A stretch of DNA of 64,000 nucleotides from Stomoxys calcitrans (GCF_963082655.1 NC_081554.1:94680245-94744244), one strand, 5' to 3'; positions 49,401 to 59,530 are shown, numbered from the stretch's first letter. The notes: generated by a model not told the origin, from the sequence alone. A program made the numbers and translations.

Positions 49401-52400
49401 GGAATGAGTTTTTGCACGACATGTTTTGTTATGATATCGAACAACTGTGCCAAGTATGGTTCAAATCGGTCCATAACCTGATATAGCTGCCATATAAACC
49501 GATCTCGGGTCTTGACTTCTTGAGCCTCTAGAGTGCGCAATTCTTATCCGATTGGAATGAAATTTTGCACGACGTGTTTTGTTATGATATCCAACAACTG
49601 TGCCAAGTATGGTTCATATCGGTTCATAACCTGATATAGCTGTCATATAAACCGATCTCGGCTCTTGACTTCTTGAGCCTCTAGAGGTCGCAATTATTAT
49701 CCGATTTGCCTGAAATTTTGTACGACGGATTCTCTCATGACCATCAACATGCGTGTTTATTATGGTCTGAATCGGTCTATAGCCCGATACAGCTCCCATA
49801 TAAATCGATCTCTCTATTTTACTTCTTGAGCCCCCAAAGGGCGCAATTCTTATTCGAATTGGCTGACATTTTACACAGACCTCCAACATATAATTTAATT
49901 GTGGTCCAAACCGGGCCATATCTTGATATCGCTCTAATAGCAGAGCAAATCTTTTCTTATATCTTTTTTTTTGCCTAAGAAGAGATGCCGGGAAAATAAC
50001 TCGACAAATGCGATCCATGGTGGGGGGTATATAAGATTCGGCCCGGCCGAACTTAGCACGCTTTTACTCTTTGTTTATTAAGATTCTTTCAGAAATTTTG
50101 TTTAATATGTAAAAAATAAAAGTAACGTATAATTGAATTAATTCATTACATAAAAAAGTAAAACAATTTAGAATTCATAACGAAAAATAATTAATTTAAG
50201 ACTAAAAATTAGTTCTTAATTTTTAAATATGGTTTTGTCATTAAATATATCGCTTTTCCAAGCTATTGCTTTATCCTTCTATCATTTTACGACGGTGGAA
50301 TTGCTTCTAAAAAAAGAGAAGGAAACTAATTAAAATTTTGTGTCAAATATTTGCGTACTTACCTACTTGTATGTCACTTTCGTTTGAAATTATAACACAG
50401 ACTGAAATAATTTGTTAAACTGCAGCCAAAGCAAACAAACATCACTTCTGCGAGCTAGTAACGGTTTAAGTTGTTGTTTTAGTTTGGTATCTTTTGACCG
50501 AAGCAAAAAAGAAAACTCATCCAGAGCAATGAAGAAAAGCACCAAAAGCAGCGAATACGTACTTATGAAAAAACGAACTGTCCCCAACATAGAGACAATT
50601 GAACCGGTGTTTTCATTGGTTTATTTCGCGAAAAGAAAAATTCCTCAAAGCAACCACGCATTGGACTAAAATTACTGGTGATGTAATCGGTAATTTATGT
50701 TAACAGGAGTGATTTTACCCCCAAACTTCCTGCAGGGTTACCATGCGTATTTTGTTATATTCAAATTTCTAAAAATCATATTAATTATATCATTTCCAAA
50801 TTTAATTTCAATGAACATTGACAATGATTTTTAAAATGATTTGTTTTCTAATGGCGCTTTTAGACGGCATATCATGATCGTACTCATCGTGTGTATCTGC
50901 TTTTGCCAAAAACCGTACATCGATTTTTTCTTGTCTTGTCTTTGATTTTATTTAATTTTTTTCATATTTTACTTCTCATTTTATAAATTTATTTCGCACA
51001 AAACATGCTTTTCAATATCTGTCAATGCTTACACATTTATATGTAAACGGCAATCGAAAGACGCCATTCATCGAAAAAAATCAAATGATTTTGATTTTTC
51101 AGCCATGACTGGTGATTATATGTACATGTGATGCATACACCTTTGTTTTCACCAATACCATTACAATGACCATTCATCAGATGTGCCATGTAAACTCCGC
51201 ATACAAACCTTTACTGATAAAATGTTTGTCCTAATTCTCAAATACTAGTAGCACTTTATAAGAAATTTATGAGCGTAATCCTCACAAATGTCCCCAACAT
51301 AAGGAGGAGATAATCACCGCTGAAATTTTTTATGATGTTCCCGTCAGGATTCGAACCCAGACGTTCAGCGTCATAGGCGGACATGCTAACCTGTGAAGCA
51401 ACGGTGGCCTACAAGCCCTGTTTTATTTTAGTACCATCCAGTGCAGTGCTGCGAAAATTGTATGAAAATAACATCTATCCAGTACAAGGAGGTTTATGTG
51501 CAGGAAGGTCAGCGCAGGCTTATGTAAAACACATGCCTTCAGGACTGCCATTTTATGTTTTCCACAATTGAGTGCGGCCAACTGTAGAAATGCCTCTATT
51601 GTGAATTGCAAAATAAAACTAAAACCAGTTATTTATAAAATTAGGCATACAAATATTAATCTATTTTATTTGATATCTATGCCCGCACATGTTTTGCAAA
51701 TGATTTATACATTTTTTTTATAAAGTTTACAAATATTTTTACTAGTTTCCTCATACTGTTTTGACAAGTTGTCAAACGGTTTTACCAATTGATGTCAACA
51801 GACTTGACTGGATTCAATTTTTGTCCCTCACGGCATGTGTATCCAGTACTTAAATAAAACACAGCAATTATACAGAGTGCGCAAGAGAAACTTATTTATT
51901 TGAAAAGTCAATAAAAACATAGGAAATTCAGTTTTTTTTTTATTTGGGTATACAACATCCTTATTTTTTTCATGCATTCTTGAAGATGACAATCCTTATT
52001 GCTCATACACTAATTAAGTTAACTCTTAAAATTCATGCTATCGTTTTGCAGCATATCAATCGGTATATTGGAAATCAATAGAAATCGAAAGAAATCGCAC
52101 GAACTCAAATTTGGAGATTGTCTCCAATAACTGAAACCCCACGTTTCTAAAGTTCATTTCTTCGAGGCTTGGAAGAAAAAATTCTTCGATCATGTGCCTG
52201 TAACGAACTGCATTCACGTTAACTGTGTACAACTGTCTTACTCTTTCGAAATTTTCCGGAATTCTGATGGCCAGTTGAAATCAATTGCTGGTTTTAGCGA
52301 CACTTGCACACTCCCGAAATGAGTTAGGTTAGGTTGGTTAGGTCCATGCCACTATGGACATACACCTAAGCCAGTAATCGGCTTGCTGTGCTCTCTAAAA

Positions 52401-54325
52401 ACTAAAAAGTTACCTCGACATAGAAAAATTTAAGTTTCGAAATCCATGTAGTTTGCAATATCCTTAATTATTTTCCACACCAACTGACTGGGGAGAGAAA
52501 AAAACTTGGAGAGTTTTTTCAAGTTAGTTTCTCCGGCGCATCCGAAGTTGCTAGTTAACTGTTATTGATCCAGCGGGTGATTTATTATTTTTAAAAGATA
52601 TCACCATCTATCGGTCAAAAAATATTAAACCAAAACAGGGTCGTGAACTTATCGAAAACAACGAAACTTTCAAAAGGTTTGCGACTGTGCTGAATCTTGG
52701 CATTGTTATTGTGAATTTATCAACGATTTATTGTACAACAATTATAATGGCCGTTATTAAGGCCGATATACAATTACCGCGTTGTGAACACTTGGTAGTT
52801 TTTGGTTAGCCACATAGAACGCGTTGATTGGTCGTGGTAGTGTGAATAATTGCTGTGTTTTATTTTAGTACCGGACAGACAAGCAGTGTTGCCGTTTTTG
52901 GTAGGTTTTTACTCTCTTGGTAGGTTGGTAGGCTAACGCTCAAACTAATACCGTCTCATCTGCTACCCCTGTTTCGGAGCCACATAGTATAACTTTCACC
53001 TGTAAATACAAGTGGACAGACCGATACACGGGCATCGCTAAATCGTCTTAGAATTTTACGAAGATTAGGAGCACATATAGGAACAAAAATTATTTTTTAT
53101 ACCCTCCACCATAGGATGGGGGTATACTAATTTCGTCATTCTGTTTGTAACTATTCGAAATATACTTTATGGGGTCATAAAGTATATATATTCTTGATCG
53201 TCGCGACATTTTATGTCGATCTAGCCATGTCCGTCCGTCTGTCTGTCGAAAGCACGCTAACATCCGAAGGAGTAAAGCTAGCCGTTTGAAATTTTGCACA
53301 AATACTTCTTATTAGTGTAGGTCGGTTGATATTGTAAATGGGCCATATCGGTCCACGTTTTGATACAGCTGCTATATAAACCGATCTTGGGTCTTGACTT
53401 CTTGAGACTCTAGAGTGCGCAATTCTTATCCGATTGGAATGAAATTATGTACGATGTGTTTTGTTATGATATCCAATAACTGTACCAAGTATGGTTAAAA
53501 TCGGTCCATAAACTGATATAGCTGTCATATAAACCGATCTTGGGTCTTGACTTCTTGAGCTTCTAGAGTGCGCAATTCCTATCCGATTTGGCTGAAATTT
53601 TGCATGACTTATTAAATTCTTATTTTCAATAACTGTGTCAAATAAGGTTCAAATCGGCTCATAATCTGATATAACTGCCATATAAACCCATCTGGGATCT
53701 TGACTTCTTGAGCCTCTAGAGGTCGCAATTATTATCCGATTTGCCTTAAATTTTGGACGACGGATTCTCTCATGACCACCAACATACGTGTTTATTATGG
53801 TCTGAATCGGTCTATAGCCCGATACAGCTCCCATATAAATTGATCTCTCTATTTTACTTGTTGTTTTCTTATACCCTTTAATTGTCTAAAAAGAGATACC
53901 GGGAAAGAACTAGACAAATGCGATCAATGGTGGAGGGTATATAAGATTCGGCCCGGCCGAACTTAGTACGCTTTTACTTGTTTTTTTTTTTTTTTCAAAT
54001 CATCCAGGTTTATATTGAGCCAGTTAATGGAAATTTTTCTAATTGTTTTGTGGCATTATTAAACTTCTATTAATCAAATAATCCTGTTCATAAATCTATA
54101 ATTTTAATTTTTTTTTCTTTGACAGATGGCGATAATTCTATAACTCAAAAAGGTTGCGTGGCCACGACAACATCTGAGAGTGCTTGCGGAGTACTGGGAA
54201 ATTATACGAATTCGCCTATTGAAAACTGCGATATCTGCTTATATTCTGAGTGCAATTCCAGTTCAATCATTAGATTCTCAATTCTAACTCTATTGGGTTT
54301 AATCTTAATTGGATTCATTTTGTAA
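37363..54325 (+). CDS. Gene 1: mucin-like Ly6/uPAR-type GPI-anchored protein, three exons
   Basis: Proposed CDS is join(37363..37414, 47236..47802, 54126..54325), 272 codons plus stop. Residues 1-17 are a signal peptide (MKLLPVILVIGMVAYSR), with cleavage likely near A20. Cysteines at 25, 28, 33, 44, 200, 217, 227, 241, 244 and 249 give the ten-Cys Ly6/three-finger pattern, ending C-N as usual. Residues about 53-190 are a Ser/Thr-rich, cysteine-free insert between Cys 4 and Cys 5, fit for dense O-glycosylation. NYT at 232 is a possible N-glycan site. Residues 254-272 are hydrophobic after NSSS, a GPI-signal-like tail. Both introns are phase 1 with GT-AG ends. By family, it should sit on the outer cell surface or be secreted; partner unknown. 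It resembles the insect Ly6/DUF753 group, but no search was run. Gene 2 is a likely paralogue. Confidence 0.7.
38063..38545 (-). mobile_element. tRNA-derived SINE pieces in gene 1 intron 1
   Basis: The 3' tail at 38063-38175 (CCATGAACATTCCGTTAATG, CTTCTCACATATCAATGAG) and the body at about 38405-38545 (AGTGCTACACCTCTTTAAGG, GGGGATAACCACAGCTGAAA) are separated by about 230 bp of other DNA. Confidence 0.6.
38552..39345 (+). mobile_element. composite of DINE-1/HINE-like pieces (A and C)
   Basis: A-type 5' words start at 38552 (ACAATAGGATAAGAGTATAG, no GTCY tract) with core units to about 38950. A C-type 3' end, GTAGGGTATCATAAAGTCGG with CTCCGCCCGAC hairpin, lies at 39168-39215. An A-type 3' end, GTGGAGGGTAGAAAGATCCG ... 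GCACGCTTTTGCTTGTT, lies at 39290-39341. It looks like a C fragment nested in an A element. Confidence 0.5.
39355..39980. other. very degenerate DINE-like stretch, no gene
   Basis: Words such as GGCCAAATCGGTCAAGAG (39432) and AGCTTCGATGTATACCGATC (39724) suggest an old DINE relic. No ends are recognisable. Confidence 0.3.
39985..41103 (-). mobile_element. DINE-1/HINE-like element, subfamily B, older copy
   Basis: Ends AAGTAAAAAGGTATTAAGTT with GTTCGGCTGGGCCGAAC at 40008, and TACCCATCACAATAGG (minus) at 41082-41097. GTCY complement GACGGACGGACAGACACACG at 40960. Units are more diverged than in the copies at 20.4 and 34.3 kb. Confidence 0.65.
41300..42080 (+). mobile_element. DINE-1/HINE-like element, subfamily C
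   Basis: Left end TTTTATACCCTACGACACAA ... CACAGGGTATTTTAGA, then GTCCGTCTGTCTGTCTGTCC at 41447, with three units holding GATTTAGATATAGCTCCCAT at 41578, 41730 and 41881 (spacing 152 and 151). It ends in GTAGACTCGGTGG, without the hairpin. Confidence 0.7.
42090..42622 (-). mobile_element. DINE-1/HINE-like subfamily C, interrupted by a mariner MITE
   Basis: The C words at 42108-42338 (CAGCACTTATATCCAAATCT to CAAACCAATGCACAAACTTA) resume at 42578 (TAATATCCTGTACCACAGTG..GTATAAAA), which is the subfamily 5' end. The break holds the MITE at 42340-42577. Confidence 0.65.
42340..42577. mobile_element. mariner-type MITE (Hsmar1/MADE1-like ends), nested in DINE
   Basis: Left end TTGGTTGCCCAAAAAGCATT with TGCAG, right end GCAATTACTTTTTGGGCAAC with CCAA, flanked by TA on both sides. 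About 238 bp without coding. The terminal word AAAAGTAATTGCGG is that of Hsmar1/MADE1 (cecropia-type mariners). Second copy at 11741. Confidence 0.75.
42813..43245 (+). mobile_element. DINE-1/HINE-like 5' part, subfamily A
   Basis: TTTTTATACCTTCCACCATA, GTCCGTCTGTCTGTCG at 42927 and two units with CTTGGGTCTTGACTTCTTG (43080, 43221). It stops at 43245 without a 3' end. Confidence 0.7.
43246..44465. other. intron 1 sequence without recognisable feature
   Basis: AT-rich. No element ends, arrays or coding signal seen by eye. Confidence 0.4.
44468..44590 (+). mobile_element. tRNA-derived SINE head fragment
   Basis: GGCTACTGTGGCACGCAGGT then TAGCATGTCCGCCTATGACG and GGGTTCGAATCC at 44523. The A box (TGGCACGCAGG) and B box are well kept. 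It ends at GCGGGAGCATTTGT. Confidence 0.7.
44595..46770 (-). mobile_element. RNase H-bearing LINE, longest copy in the window, in intron 1
   Basis: Read on the minus strand. RT runs from about 46760: YTPKAWQDARVVFIPKSGK, YRPISLTSFLLKTMERIV, AVCIGIEGTFNNVRTD (motif A, Asp lost as GIEG) and VCYADDVIILLRG (YADD at 45915-45904), then NVNPEKTEICLFTRK. RNase H is at 45453-45180 (GLGVYIENPGTEICFRLLDQ, FTDSKIAIRAIT, VWLPGHNGVRGNE). A 3' tail contains the GTAGTAATCGGC-like word CCGATTACTGGCTTAGGTGT near 44685. Frameshifts, and an inverted duplication at 44927-45035. Opposite to the host gene. Probably I/LOA/R1-type. Confidence 0.75.
44927..45035. repeat. inverted duplication (palindrome) inside the LINE
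   Basis: Left arm 44927-44968 (GCCTCGTCTTCTCACGATCT...) and right arm 44994-45035 are reverse complements at about 40 of 42 positions, with a 25-nt spacer. The left arm is the normal LINE order (compare 55385-55430). The right arm is an extra inverted copy inserted beside it. Confidence 0.85.
46795..47040. mobile_element. two tRNA-derived SINE fragments in opposite orientation
   Basis: + fragment near 46810-46890 (AAAACTTCTCAAAAGGGTGT, CGACTCGACTATAAAAG). - fragment at 46910-47035 (TCATATCAATGAGTGCTGTC, GTGACAGAGCGACACCACTT, TAGTAGAGAAGTTT). Confidence 0.5.
47236..47802 (+). CDS. Gene 1 exon 2 (first Ly6 cysteines and Ser/Thr-rich insert)
   Basis: Acceptor TTTAATGCAG|TT, donor AAAA|GTAAGT. 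It codes residues 18-206: CFKCDGPSCGSKD and C44, then the Ser/Thr-rich tract with the 36/18-bp repeats at 47373-47588, then CYSIVYK. The 567-nt length keeps both junctions phase 1. Frames on the opposite strand (47177-47737) are also open, but only as a mirror of the repeat. Confidence 0.75.
47373..47588. repeat. coding minisatellite, 36-bp and 18-bp units
   Basis: Order of units: 36 (47373), 36 (47409), 18 (47445), 36 (47463), 18 (47499), 36 (47517), 36 (47553). Each 36-bp unit codes SSTVSQSPTSSE and each 18-bp unit codes SSTVS(V/E). Units are nearly identical, so recent turnover and length polymorphism are likely. Confidence 0.9.
48731..48806. repeat. short minisatellite, 25-26-bp unit, in gene 1 intron 2
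   Basis: Three units of CCGGTCATTTCATCGGTTTA type (starts 48731, 48756, 48782), with looser relatives at about 48635-48665 and 48837. Confidence 0.65.
48893..50075 (+). mobile_element. DINE-1/HINE-like element, subfamily A, with array
   Basis: Left end TTATACCCTCCACCATAGG, GTCCGTCCGCCTGTCCGTCC at 49026, four or more units with GATATAGCTGCCATATAAAC (49177, 49328, 49480, 49633; ~152-bp steps), right end GGTATATAAGATTCGGCCCG, hairpin, GCACGCTTTTACT. Near full length and same strand as gene 1. Confidence 0.8.
51258..51408 (-). mobile_element. tRNA-derived SINE head fragment
   Basis: GGATTCGAACCCAGACGTTC at 51347 (B box complement) and GGCGGACATGCTAACCTGTG at 51377, ending GCAACGGTGGCC. It lies just before MITE copy 2. 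Confidence 0.7.
51417..51866. mobile_element. small inverted-repeat MITE, copy 2 (gene 1 intron 2)
   Basis: Left end CTGTTTTATTTTAGTACC and, inverted, right end GTACTTAAATAAAACACAGC (51846-51865). About 450 bp. The body has TATCCAGTACAAGGAGGTTT, GCCTTCAGGACTGCCAT, ATGCCTCTATTGTGAAT and ATGCCCGCACATGTTTTGCA. The most complete copy. It carries AATAAA (51853) in the right repeat. Confidence 0.7.
52325..52480 (-). mobile_element. LINE 3' end fragment (family of 44.6 kb)
   Basis: CCATGCCACTATGGACATAC, then CACCTAAGCCAGTAATCGGC and GCTCTCTAAAAACTAAAAAG match 44640-44720 closely. Only the 3' untranslated end is present. Confidence 0.6.
52851..52882. mobile_element. solo left end of the inverted-repeat MITE
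   Basis: TGCTGTGTTTTATTTTAGTA then CCGGACAGAC, the terminal repeat without the body. A CAGTGTTGCC word follows at 52885. Confidence 0.55.
53093..53983 (+). mobile_element. DINE-1/HINE-like element, subfamily A
   Basis: Left end TTTTATACCCTCCACCATAG, GTCCGTCCGTCTGTCTGTCG at 53229, four units (53361, 53516, 53667 and one partial), right end GGTGGAGGGTATATAAGATT, TTCGGCCCGGCCGAA, TACGCTTTTACTTGTT. It ends 142 bp before exon 3 of gene 1. Confidence 0.8.
54126..54325 (+). CDS. Gene 1 exon 3 (last Ly6 cysteines and GPI-signal-like tail)
   Basis: Acceptor TTTTTTTTCTTTGACAG|AT with a strong pyrimidine tract. It codes residues 208-272 plus two bases of 207: GCVATTTSESACGV, NCDICLYSECN, then a 19-residue hydrophobic end (IIRFSILTLLGLILIGFIL) and TAA. 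The split codon becomes Asn (AAT). Confidence 0.75.
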
Positions 54326-54446
54326 ATTCGTATATTCATGATTCATATATAAAATATTACTGATGTATTACATATAGATAAACCTAATACACAATATCTT
54401 ATTTTGATTTACTATCTGTAATGTAAAGGACAATAGTCCTCTTTTA

Positions 54447-54778
54447 TACAAATGACATATGTCCAGTACAAGGAAGTTTTGGCTACATTGCTAGTGCAGG
54501 CTTTTGTAAAACATTTGTCTTCAGGATTGCCATGATATGTTCTTCACAACTAAGTTTAGCCACTAGCAGAAATGCCTCTATTGTGAATATCAGAATAGAA
54601 ATTAAACCAAAAATTTATAAAATAACATGACTTCTATGCCCGCACATGTTTTGCAAATTTTATTTATATTTTAAAAATATTACCACTTTTTCTCATTCTG
54701 ATGTAAAACAAACAAACTTGCAATTTTTTATTTTGAGTTTTATTATTTTCATTCACAGTACTAAAATAAAACATAGCA
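54447..54778. mobile_element. small inverted-repeat MITE, copy 3 (in gene 1's 3' flank)
   Basis: The left end is lost. The body starts at TATACAAATGACATATGTCC and matches copy 2 (AGTACAAGGAAGTTTTGG, TTGTCTTCAGGATTGCCAT, ATGCCCGCACATGTTTTGCA). Right repeat GTACTAAAATAAAACATAGC at 54758-54777. This repeat holds the first canonical AATAAA (54765) after gene 1's stop. ATTAAA lies at 54601, also inside the MITE. Confidence 0.65.
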
Positions 54779-54904
54779 AATATTATTGTACCCTTAGTTG
54801 AATAAATTTCATGGCTACGATACAAATGTAAAAATTTAATAAAATCCTTTTAAACCTATCTATCAGTTGTACCAGTTTTTTTTTTAATGAAATATACAGT
54901 CTAA

Positions 54905-55770
54905 TACTATCCGGAAATTAGAGGATAGAGTGGGCCTGGGGGTCAACATTGAGAACCCAGGGACTGAGATCTGTTTTAGACTGCCTGATCATAATACGGT
55001 CCTGCAGGCGGAGATTAGGGCGATCAGGGAATGCGTGAAGTGGTGTGGTGCTAACCCGAGGATGTCGAGTGTGGACATCTTTATGGACAGTAAACTGGCC
55101 ACCAGTGCAATAACAACCAGGACGATAAGGTCTCGAACAGTCTTAGAGTGTAAGAAGGAGATTGACGCCTTCTCTGAGAATGGTACAATCAGCATCATTT
55201 GGGTGCAGGGCTTTACTCCGTTATAGACCGGGCAGACGATTTGGACGATGAAGGCCAGAGGACTGCCGTCAATAAACTTAGTTAACCCGAAGCCTTTCGG
55301 GTTGACGCAGTCCGAGTTAAGGGAGTGGCCGACGAATGTGCATGCAACATTGTGGAACAGCGAAAACGGTCGGTAGGACGGCGAAAATCCTAGGTGAGGA
55401 TCCAGGTCGTGAGAAGACGAGGCTATTACTGAAAGGAAGCAAGAAGGAGGTCAGTATAGCTATTGGTAGCATTACGGGACACATTGGACTACGAGCTCCC
55501 TTATGTAAAATCGGTGCAGCAAGTGATAGCACGTGTAGGGCATGCGGGGAAGATGACTCATTTCCTTTGTCAGATACCGGCAATTAGGTGGGGACACTAT
55601 ACCAGACATGAACCAATTGGGGGAGTGGCATGGAAAACAATTAAGCATTTTGCAAGTAGCACGAAATTCCTAACTTAGATTTTCTATTTCGAGGTTACTT
55701 TTTTTGTATTTAGAGCGTACAACAAGCCGATTACTGGCATCGGTGTATGTCTGCACCCTTTTGCAACTTA
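54905..55770 (+). mobile_element. RNase H-bearing LINE 3' relic (family of 44.6 kb)
   Basis: RNase H: GLGVNIENPGTEICFRLPDH, QAEIRAIRECVKWCG, VDIFMDSKLATSAIT and IIWVQGF, where the frame breaks before the final His block. Then the C-terminal part (QSELREWPTNVHATLWNS), decayed, and the 3' tail GCCGATTACTGGCATCGGTG at 55727. A guide copy for reading the 44.9 kb inversion. Confidence 0.7.
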
Positions 55771-55779
55771 ACCTAACAG

Positions 55780-55855
55780 TCAGCCTGCTATAATAGCAGC
55801 AAAATTAACTACTATTATTCAGCAGACGGTGTTTCCTATTTTCAGCTAACTTTTT
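55780..55855. repeat. CTGCTG-type patch
   Basis: CAGCCTGCTATAATAGCAGC and ATTCAGCAGACGGTGTTTCC resemble the words at 8655-9062. Confidence 0.3.
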
Positions 55856-56020
55856 TTTATGAGTGTATTACTGAATTGTTACGATAGAAGTCTTGTTGTA
55901 TTAGGAACACAAATACGTTAAAAAATAGTCATGACGAAAACGGTCCATATCAATTCTTTTTATATAGTCGAATGAAGCATTATATAATTCGTATAATAGA
56001 ATACAATATTTTATAATGTA

Positions 56021-57698
56021 CTAGCTGACTCGGACCAGCTCCGCTGTGCCTTCTTTTACTTTATATGGAACAAAAGTTTCCTTGGAATATTTGTTTTCGA
56101 CAATTAAAGATCTTTTAGTGAAATACCACGCAAACTTGACTAAGTTTAACAATATAATTACCTTTATCTGTATCCTAAAAGATCTTTATTGGTCTACGAA
56201 TTTTAGTTTGGATGTAGGGTGTACTCCATTCTTAAAATACTTCATTTCAGTCCGATATTCTCATGATGTCGATTAAGTGGTGTTTTCGGGGTAGAGGTGG
56301 TCCCCCAGATACTTGGCCCTGAAAAATATCAGCATCGTACTCTTCTCTCAAATAACATTTTTTTAAACCCCATATTGCCATTAGCTTAAGAGGAGTTTAT
56401 AGGATGAGGCGTCCCCCAAACACATGGCCCCAAAATAGGTTATCAAATTCGTTTTCTAATCTCAAATACCTTTCATTCGAGCCACATATTGGCGTGGTCG
56501 TAAAATTTTTTCCTTTGGGGGTGTTTTGGGAAAGGTGTGATGCCCTGAATACATGGTCCTACATATGAATATCAAATTCGCATTCTACTCCCAAATACCT
56601 TTAATTGAGCCCCACATTGAGATGGTCAGTAAAAAATTGCTGTTTGTGGGGTATTTTGGGAAAGAGATAGACCCCCAGAAAATGGTCTCGAAAATGGGTA
56701 TTAATTCTTGCTCTACCCCCAATTCCTTTCATTTAAGCTCCACAATGATATGGTCGGTAAATATGACCGAATTAGGGGTATTTTGGGGATTGGAGTGGTC
56801 CCCCAAACACTTAGCCCTGAAAATATATCAGCAACGTGCTCTATTCTCATATATCTATTTATCATTAATGTATACCCCATATTGCCATTGGTTTCAAAAT
56901 TGGATATCAAATTCGTTTTCTAATCTCATTTTTTGCAAAAGTCAGCAAATATGTCCGGTTTGGGTATTGGCCCTAAAATCTGTGAATATTTAGTTCCACT
57001 CTCTTTAAGACCCAAATTGTCTTGGGGTTGTTATGGTGGTGGGACGTCCGCTAGACCGTAGGCCCCTAATGTTGATATTAGATACGTGGTCTACTCCCAC
57101 ATACCTTTAATTTGACCCCCATATTTCCAAGTCGGCAAACATGAACGGCTTGGGGGTGTTTTGGGGAATGGGCGGCCACTCAGTGAGTTGGCCTTGAAAA
57201 TGTATATCGGATTCATGTTCCACTTTAAAAGCTCTTTTATTTGAGCCTCATACAGCAATAGTCAGAAATTACTTACTATTTGGGTGGTGTTGTGGCGGTG
57301 GAATATTGATATCAAATTCGTGCTTTACCTCCGAAGACCTTTCATTTGAGCCCCATATTGCTATGGTCGTAAATTTGTCCCCTTTGGGGGTTGTTTTTGG
57401 AGAGAGGCGGCCCCCCAAACACTTGATCACGTGTTTGGATATCAGATTCGTATTCTACATTCAAATACCATTTATTTAAGCCTCATATTCCCATGGTCAG
57501 TAAATAAGTCCAGTTTGGGGGGTGTTTTGGGAAAGAGGTGGACCCCCAGAAACGTGGACCCACATTTGGATATCAGATTCGTATTATACTCGCAATAACC
57601 TTCATTTGACCGATTTAGGGGTGTGAAAATATCAAGAAAATCGGTTCAGCCGTTTCTGAGTCTATAAGGAACACACATACAAACAAACACAAATTGGT
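56021..57698 (-). mobile_element. Helitron-like element with ~105-110-bp satellite units
   Basis: 3' end (minus) GCGGAGCTGGTCCGAGTCAG then CTAG at 56024-56021, followed by T: the hairpin-plus-CTAG end of Helitrons. The 5' side has the head word TGTGTTTGTTTGTATGTGTG (57670-57690, minus) and TGAACCGATTTTCTTGATAT. About a dozen units with ATATCAAATTCGTATTCTAC, CAAATACCTTTCATTTGAGC, CCCATATTGCCATGG and TTTGGGGGTGTTTTGGG fill the centre. The extreme 5' end is replaced by the DINE at 57699. No Rep/helicase. Confidence 0.65.
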
Positions 57699-59191
57699 TT
57701 TTATACCCTCCACCATAAGATGGGGGGTATACTAATTTCGTCATTCTGTTTGTAACTACTCGAAATATTCGTCTGAGACCCCATAAAGTATATATATTCT
57801 TGATCGTCGTGACATTTTATGTCGATCTAGCCATGTCCGTCCGTCTGTCCGTCCGTCCGTCCGTCTGTCTGTCGAAAGCACGCTAACTTCCGAAGGAGTA
57901 AAGCTAGCCCCTTGAAATTTTGCACAAATACTTCTTATTAGTATAGGTCGGTTGGTATTGTAAATGGGCCATATCGGTCCATGTTTTGATATAGCTGCCA
58001 TATAAACCGATCTTGGGTTTGACTTCTTGAGCCTCTAGAGTGCGCAATTCTTATCCGATTCGAATGAAATTATGTACGGCGTGTTTTTTTTATGATATCC
58101 AACAACTGTGCCAAGTATGGTTCAAATCGGTCCATAACCTGATATAGCTGCCATATAAACCGATCTTGGGTCTTGACTTCTTGAGCCTCTAGAGTGCGCA
58201 ATTCTTATCCGATTGGAATGAAATTTTGCACGACGTGTTTTGTTATGATATCCAACAACTGTGCCAAGTATGGTTCATATCGGTTCATAACCTGATATAG
58301 CTGCCATATAAACCGATCTTGGGTCTTGACTTCTTGAGCCTCTAGAGGGCGCAATTCTTATCCGATTGAAATGGAATTTCGCACGACGTGTTTTGTTATG
58401 ATACCCAACAACTGTGCCAGGTATGGTTTAAATCGGTCCATAACCTGATATAGCTGCCATATAAACCGATCTTGGGTCTTGACTTCTTGAGCCTCTAGAG
58501 TGCGCAATTCTTATCCGATTGGAATGAATTTTTGGCACCAAGTATTTCGTTATGATATCCAACAACTGTGCCAAGTATGGTTGAAATCGGTCCATAACCT
58601 GATATAGCTGTCATATAAACAGATCTGGGGATTTGACTTCTTGAGCTTCTAGAGGGCGCAATTCCTATCCGATTTGGCTGAAATTTTGCATGACGTATTT
58701 TATTTTTACTTTCAAAACCTGTGTCAAATAAGGTTCAAATCGGTTCATAACCTGATATAGCTGCCATATAAACCGATCTGGGATCTTGACTTCTTGACCC
58801 CTAGAAGTCGCAATTATTATTACCGATATGCCTGAAATTTTGTACGACGGATCCTCTCATGACCATCAACAAACGTGTTTATTATGGTCTGAATCGGTCT
58901 ATAGCCCGATACAGATCCCATATAAATCGTTCTCTCTATTTTACTTCGTGAGCCCCAATGGGCGCAATTCTTATACGAATTGGCTGAAAATTTACACAGG
59001 TCTCCAACATATAATTTAATTGTGGTCCGAACCGGACCATATCTTGATATCGTTTTAATAGCAGAGCAACTCTTTTCTTATATCCTTTTTTGCCTAAGAA
59101 GAGATGCCGAGAAAAGAACTCGACAAATGCGATCCATGGTGGAGGGTATATAAGATTTGGCCCGGCCGAACTTAGCACGCTTTTACTTGTT
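57699..59191 (+). mobile_element. DINE-1/HINE-like element, subfamily A, reference-quality copy
   Basis: Left end TTTTTATACCCTCCACCATA, a long GTCCGTCCGTCTGTCCGTCC tract at 57836 and six units (GATATAGCTGCCATATAAAC type at 57987, 58141, 58295, 58448, 58601, 58755; steps 153-154). Right end GGTGGAGGGTATATAAGATT, hairpin CCCGGCCGAAC, GCACGCTTTTACTTGTT. Least decayed A copy. Confidence 0.85.
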
Positions 59192-59317
59192 ATATATAAA
59201 ATTTCGACCACAATCCGTACCATTTTTAGGAGCCATAACGAAAATAGTTGTGAGAAAATTTCGAGAAGATAAATGCACTTGCAATGGTAAGGTTAGGTTT
59301 TAGTGGCAGTCTACTAT

Positions 59318-59530
59318 ATTTCTACTATCATATTTAGGTCAGATATCAAGAGGCTTAAGATAACTCACTGTTTGAAATTTCAGTGAAATTGGGCAATAAA
59401 TAAAGTTTTTATGGGCTTCAGACCCTTAATAGGGAGATCGGTCTATATGACAGCTATATCTAAATATAGTCCGATCTAAACCATATTTGGGTCCTGTATT
59501 AGGAGGCCAAAAATTACTCACTGTTTAAAC
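59318..59530 (-). mobile_element. DINE-1/HINE-like internal fragment, subfamily B
   Basis: One and a half core units (GATAACTCACTGTTTGAAAT, GGGAGATCGGTCTATATGAC, AGTCCGATCTAAACCATATT). No ends. Confidence 0.55.

Noticed and set aside
52883..52900. CAGTGTTGCC words at 10667 and 52885 as hAT ends
   Set aside because: No inverted partner or 8-bp duplication found near either.
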